DNA of 41,931 nucleotides from Gemmataceae bacterium (GTDB lineage: Bacteria > Planctomycetota > Planctomycetia > Gemmatales > Gemmataceae). Below the pieces are notes generated by a model. That model worked only from the letters and a program-made list of their open reading frames with translations, was not told where the DNA came from and made no database searches. The translations under genes and the position numbers were made by a program. Positions 38,625-41,931 of this stretch are shown one piece after another. The stretch covers positions 1 to 41,931 of the forward strand of contig JANWVV010000042.1 in NCBI GenBank assembly GCA_025055795.1. Reading direction: 5' to 3'. Position 1 is the stretch's first letter. Every line of letters starts with the position of its first letter.

Positions 38625-38861
38625 TCGCTAGCCACCGGCCGCCATAACAACGCCCAACACAACAGTCGTCCACCGGAACAGGAACTGCACTCGTGTTCGC
38701 CACTCTCAACGGCCACGGTACAACCGATCGCCCGGACCAGTGAGACGCTGGGCCATACCTCAGGTGAACATGCTTCCTTCGCTGCCGGCGTTATCTTTTC
38801 CAGATTACCGTCGGCAAGGACTGCGAGATTGGTACCAAGCTGGTCTCTCTTGGGTTGCTCC

Positions 38862-39488
38862 TCATCGTTTGCGGGGCGGGGATGGGTTGCCCTCTTCGCC
38901 CAAGGCAAAGGTAGTAACCGGCGGATTGCCTTCTTCTCCGAGGGCCAAGGTTGTCCGCTGGGCGGGGGGAATCGGCGGAACCGGAGGCTGCGGCTGCACC
39001 GGCGGAACCGGAGGCTGCGGCTGCACCGGCGGAACCGCCGGTGGATTGCCCTCTTCGCCCACAGCAAAAGTGGTAACCGGCGGATTCCCTTCCTCCCCCA
39101 ACGCCTGGGTAGTCATCGGCGGGTTTCCTTCTTCACCCAAGGCTTTGGTCGACGGCCGCTGCGGCGGTGCCGGAGGGGAACCCACAGGTGGCTGCGGAGG
39201 GTTGCCTTCCTCGCCCACCGCTTGTGTCGTGACCGGCGGATTGCCTTCTTCCCCCAACGCCAACGTCGTCATGCCTCCGGGCGGGGCCGACGAGGGGGTG
39301 CCCGGACGGACTGGTGGCGGCGCAGCCGCTCCGACTAGCGGTGCAGCCGCCGCTCCCGCTGCTGCTGCTAACAGCCGACGCAGCCATTCCCGCCGGCCCA
39401 TCCCCTCCGCAGCATCCATCGCCTCAAACGAACCTTCCCCCGCCCCTTCCGACGCTGGCACATTCAAACCATCAAATGGATGACGCAT
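38862..39488 (-). CDS. Graspetide-like precursor with seven TTxAxGEE core repeats and Tat-like leader
   Basis: A 208-residue precursor, read as a RiPP substrate. Residues 1-30 are a leader starting MRHPFDGLNVP; residues 31-56 resemble a twin-arginine signal (GRREWLRRL, then an Ala-rich hydrophobic run and GAAA). The core has seven octapeptides starting at residues 74, 87, 113, 126, 139, 179 and 192, all of the form (T/S)TxA(L/V)GEE; six are followed by GNPP and the last by GNPS. They are grouped 2-3-2 with a 13-residue step inside each group, and Pro/Gln-rich spacers between groups. Plesiocin-type graspetides follow TTxxxxEE, which every copy but one meets exactly; copy 3 has Ser first. The ATG has AAAGGAGG eight bases upstream. 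The tail ends PPRKR. Confidence 0.85.
   Translation of the reverse strand: MRHPFDGLNVPASEGAGEGSFEAMDAAEGMGRREWLRRLLAAAAGAAAAPLVGAAAPPPVRPGTPSSAPPGGMTTLALGEEGNPPVTTQAVGEEGNPPQPPVGSPPAPPQRPSTKALGEEGNPPMTTQALGEEGNPPVTTFAVGEEGNPPAVPPVQPQPPVPPVQPQPPVPPIPPAQRTTLALGEEGNPPVTTFALGEEGNPSPPRKR
38892..39269 (-). repeat. Core-peptide repeat region of the precursor
   Basis: Encodes the seven octapeptide copies and the spacers. Copies within a group lie 39 bases apart. The third-codon bases differ between copies (for example several codons for Gly, Asn and Pro in GEEGNPP), so protein selection rather than recent duplication keeps them alike. Confidence 0.85.
38973..39036 (-). repeat. 27-base tandem repeat in the second spacer
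   Basis: Two exact 27-base copies (38973-38999 and 39000-39026) plus a ten-base partial third. They encode repeated PVQPQPPVP-like units between core groups two and three. Unlike the cores, these copies are identical at DNA level, so the spacer has expanded recently. Confidence 0.85.
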
Positions 39489-40055
39489 GGGCGATTCCTC
39501 CTTTCTGCTAACGCGTCCATCCGATGCATAAACGCATTGTCCTTGGCTTGCTCCGACTATCGATCAATCCAGCTAAGTGGTATCCACGCACCGCGGGTAC
39601 AAAATCCACCTACGAGATTTCAGACGAACTACCCTCCCGCTCAGTTTCGTGCAATGTCGGGATTGCAAAGGATTTGGCTCCCAGCTGAATTCGCCTTGCC
39701 GATATGCTCGTCGCTGAGTGTGGCAACGGTATTTTGGTCAAATCTGGACAGATTATTTCCATTTTTTGTGAAATACACTCAACATCTTCAGAAACCAAGG
39801 TCAATTGCCATTCAGAATGCGGCATCGGCTTCGTGGTATTATACATCCGTTCAAAAGACAAGCGGTTTGCTCTTGACAGCTTTGGCCGTCATCGGGCACG
39901 GTGTGAGCAATGTGCGGGGGTGGGCCCGACGCGGTCCTGCTGTTTGTTCAGCGAAAATGGCACGAGCGGGCATAGCACACCCCTAGCCCCAATGGGTCAC
40001 CGGCCTCGAACGTGGGACGGTACCTGATCTATCCGAACCATCAGCGAGTGCTTCT
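39489..40055. other. Gap upstream of the precursor gene
   Basis: About 570 bases between divergent genes, A+T-richer in the middle. It should hold the precursor promoter (minus strand) and the lipoprotein promoter (plus strand). A TTGACA at 39874-39879 has no good -10 at 17 bases. No gene is supported. Confidence 0.4.
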
Positions 40056-41456
40056 ATGGTTCAGACTGTGATAAATTACCGGACGGGCCCTGTTGGGCAG
40101 CAGCGTAACAAGGCGTGGGTTAAGCAACGGCAGGGTCGAGTCGGTCCTTGTTGTCTGCAGGGTCGCTGTCTCCTCCGGGCGAGCTACCTGGCCGTGCTGG
40201 TGTTTTCCGGTCTGATTGTGGGTTGCCAGCGGTCCGCGCCAGACCTCTCTTCGGTCTCGCCGACAGCAACTGAGCCATCGGGCTCCGGCACAACGGAAGC
40301 CCTAACAGGTACAACCGCTTCCTCTTCAGGCAGTACCACCGCAACGAGCAACGATCTGGGGACCACTGCTGCCCCAAGGCACGAATTGGACCCCAGCCGG
40401 CATGTGCTGCCCGACACCCGGGTGCGGGGACCGCTCGGTGGCACCACTGTCGAACCAGAAGCCAGCATCGAGGGGGAATACCTCATTTTCCGTGTCCGCA
40501 AGGACAAAATGACGGAACGCGCTTTATGGCTGAAGTTACGCAGCAGTCCCAGCCAGGCATTGCCACAAGGCCGCTTCGTCTACGGTCCAGCGGGAGCCGT
40601 CGGACAGGCATTGCCTGCTGGTCCACCGGAAGTGCTTCTGGAGTTGCCTGGCCAGCCGTTGCATCTGTTCCCCCCTGGTCAGTACGCCTTGACCCTGGAG
40701 CTTGGCCCCCGCCTTAAAGGACAAGTCACCGGCAAAATCCATATCTGTGTAGCCGATGCTGCTCAGTCGTTTTTGGCAGGCACTTTTACCGCGGCTGCTC
40801 CTCGTCAGCCCACGGAACCTCCCGGTGTCGAGGACGTCCCCCTGATCAATGGCACCGTGGTGGTCCGTCACGCACCGCCCGGCTCGATCCTGATGACCGG
40901 CTACGCGGCCCATCCTAGCGGCGAACAGTTCCCCTTGGGAGCAGTCGAAATCGAACTGGGTGAAACGGCCGAGCCCCTCCGCTGGGAACAACGCGATTAC
41001 GACGCCCCCCGCATCACCAGCCTGATCGCTGGCGACGTCCATAAAACCCCCAGCCAGTTCGAGCATAGTCGCCTTACCCCCGGTCGCTACATCGTTTTTG
41101 CCCGTCTGAAAAACGGACCGGCCACCTGGCAATGGCTGGACGTCCGCGAACAGACCACCCGCAAAGTCGAGCTGGTTCTGGATGCCCAACAAACCGGCGG
41201 CCTGGAAATCACGGCCCCGGTCGGCGCCTTGGGTAAGGTGCAATTAGCTCCCGTCGACCCCCTCCGCCCCACCCTCGAAGAGCCCCTCTTCCTGGGTCTA
41301 GCCTTGCAACTAGGCCTGGAACAGGACCTGGTCCTCCGCAAAGCCCTCTTCAAAAACCTCGGGCCAGGCACCTACCTCGTCCGCGTCGCCGGTGAAACCC
41401 GCTCCGTCGAAATCACCGCGGGCAAAACCGTCGAACTCGATTTCGACAAACGCTGA
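40056..41456 (+). CDS. Large predicted lipoprotein, unknown function
   Basis: I recognise no family. The 466-residue product has an unusually long N-terminal basic stretch, then a hydrophobic segment and the lipobox LIVGC (Cys57), followed by a Ser/Thr/Ala-rich linker to about residue 115. The rest looks beta-rich, with several segments of similar rhythm (for example PPGQYALTLELG, TPGRYIVFARLK and GPGTYLVRVAG), suggesting three or more carbohydrate-binding- or carboxypeptidase-regulatory-like beta sandwich repeats. It is divergent from the precursor gene. The ATG at 40056 has only a weak ribosome site, but no later in-frame start precedes the signal. Confidence 0.7.
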   Translation: MVQTVINYRTGPVGQQRNKAWVKQRQGRVGPCCLQGRCLLRASYLAVLVFSGLIVGCQRSAPDLSSVSPTATEPSGSGTTEALTGTTASSSGSTTATSNDLGTTAAPRHELDPSRHVLPDTRVRGPLGGTTVEPEASIEGEYLIFRVRKDKMTERALWLKLRSSPSQALPQGRFVYGPAGAVGQALPAGPPEVLLELPGQPLHLFPPGQYALTLELGPRLKGQVTGKIHICVADAAQSFLAGTFTAAAPRQPTEPPGVEDVPLINGTVVVRHAPPGSILMTGYAAHPSGEQFPLGAVEIELGETAEPLRWEQRDYDAPRITSLIAGDVHKTPSQFEHSRLTPGRYIVFARLKNGPATWQWLDVREQTTRKVELVLDAQQTGGLEITAPVGALGKVQLAPVDPLRPTLEEPLFLGLALQLGLEQDLVLRKALFKNLGPGTYLVRVAGETRSVEITAGKTVELDFDKR

Positions 41457-41909
41457 CCCACTCGCTCCAGACATCCCCCAGCCCCTGCTTATACGGGGCA
41501 AACCCACGAAAACCCTTTGGCACCGCTCCGCCAAAGTAATCACAGCCACTTTACCTGCCGATCCTTCTAACCTGTGGCAATTACCACAGCTAGCCGAGGG
41601 AGAACCTGGAAACCAGGTTCCTAAAGCCGGACCGATCTCGTCGCATCCGCCTCTCCTCAACCCACCTGTGACGATTATTCCCGTCGTGGGAATCGCCACG
41701 AAGACAGCTTTAACTAGGTGTTCTTGCCCAATCGCCATTTATTGAAAACATTTTCATTAATTTGCAGCGGCACTTTCAGGACCGGTTGTTTTGCTGAATT
41801 TTCATGTCAATCTGCAAAAATTTTTACTTTATGTTGACTTTCGATTGATTTTGATACATAATTACATAAAGTGTTTATTTGATCACAGTGAACACATGGA
41901 GAAAAACCG
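41457..41909. other. Gap before the last gene, A+T-rich
   Basis: The last 180 bases are strongly A+T-rich. It contains the promoter listed separately. No gene is supported. Confidence 0.4.
41834..41862 (+). promoter_or_regulatory. Candidate sigma-70 promoter
   Basis: TTGACT (41834-41839) and CATAAT (41857-41862) are separated by exactly 17 bases in A+T-rich DNA. The leader to the ATG at 41910 would be about 40 bases. It is the clearest housekeeping-type promoter in the window. Confidence 0.6.
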
Positions 41910-41931
41910 ATGCCTTCCCGCCAGCTACCCC
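41910..41931 (+). CDS. Start of a gene cut by the window edge
   Basis: ATG at 41910 has GGAG eight bases upstream and the promoter above. Only about seven codons (MPSRQLP) are visible, so no function can be given. Confidence 0.5.

Noticed and set aside
38790..38867. Tiny frame starting at an ATGA overlap with the precursor stop
   Set aside because: Only about 24 residues with no ribosome site or pattern; the overlap is likely chance.
38968..39060. CRISPR-like repeat
   Set aside because: The repeats are tandem, coding and without unique spacers, so they are protein repeats, not a CRISPR array.
38582..39067. Long minus-strand frame overlapping the end of the precursor gene
   Set aside because: It is an alternative frame through the core repeats, with Arg-rich repeats that are a frame shadow; the real frame gives the exact GEEGNPP repeats and has the ribosome site.
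39610..39861. Minus-strand frame of 83 codons upstream of the precursor gene
   Set aside because: No ribosome site or family features; I could not distinguish it from chance, although its place next to the peptide gene makes it worth a search.

Overview
The window looks like a piece of a planctomycete chromosome, probably from the Gemmata/Gemmataceae side of the phylum. This is inferred from gene content, not from a marker gene. The pointers are a sigma-70 factor with a long N-terminal extension full of helix-turn-helix modules, many lipoproteins with no recognisable domain, a PDZ protein with a Pro/Arg-rich spacer, an EF-G of the spirochaete/planctomycete/mitochondrial type, and G+C-rich coding sequence separated by unusually long, A+T-richer gaps. 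I found no rRNA, tRNA, CRISPR array, insertion sequence or phage gene.

Layout. 0.4-5.3 kb: glycogen branching enzyme (glgB), a His-rich lipoprotein, and the HTH-extended sigma factor. 5.3-6.5 kb: a 1.25 kb gap. 6.5-9.7 kb: hisD-hisC-hisB, overlapping or tightly packed. 9.9-16.1 kb, minus strand: a lipoprotein and a translation block of fusA, rpmE2 (L31 type B), prfA and prmC. 16.6-19.8 kb: ilvC, a divergent MarR regulator and a secreted alpha/beta hydrolase. 19.9-25.8 kb: a BON-domain protein and a plus-strand signalling cluster of PAS kinase, stand-alone receiver, receiver-PAS-kinase and NtrC-type sigma-54 activator. 25.9-27.6 kb: a TIM-barrel isomerase-like protein and an unknown protein. 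27.8-31.7 kb: a minus-strand isc operon (iscR-iscS-iscU-iscA-hscB) ending in an AhpD-like gene. 32.2-34.5 kb: a single-haem DUF3365-type lipoprotein and a PDZ protein, separated by a strong terminator. 35.6-41.5 kb: a PAS-GAF-pseudoreceiver protein, an ATP-grasp ligase, a repeat-bearing peptide precursor and a lipoprotein. The right edge holds a good promoter and the first codons of another gene.

The most interesting part is 37.7-39.5 kb. A RimK/MvdD-like ATP-grasp ligase converges on a 208-residue precursor. That precursor carries seven copies of an eight-residue TTxAxGEE core, six of them followed by GNPP and the last by GNPS. The pattern fits the TTxxxxEE rule of plesiocin-type graspetides (omega-ester peptides). 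Its leader has a twin-arginine-like signal and its core blocks are separated by proline-rich spacers. I read it as a RiPP system whose product would be cross-linked in the cytoplasm and then exported folded by Tat. The chemistry and the export route are inference; the repeats, the ligase motifs and the signal-like leader are visible in the sequence.
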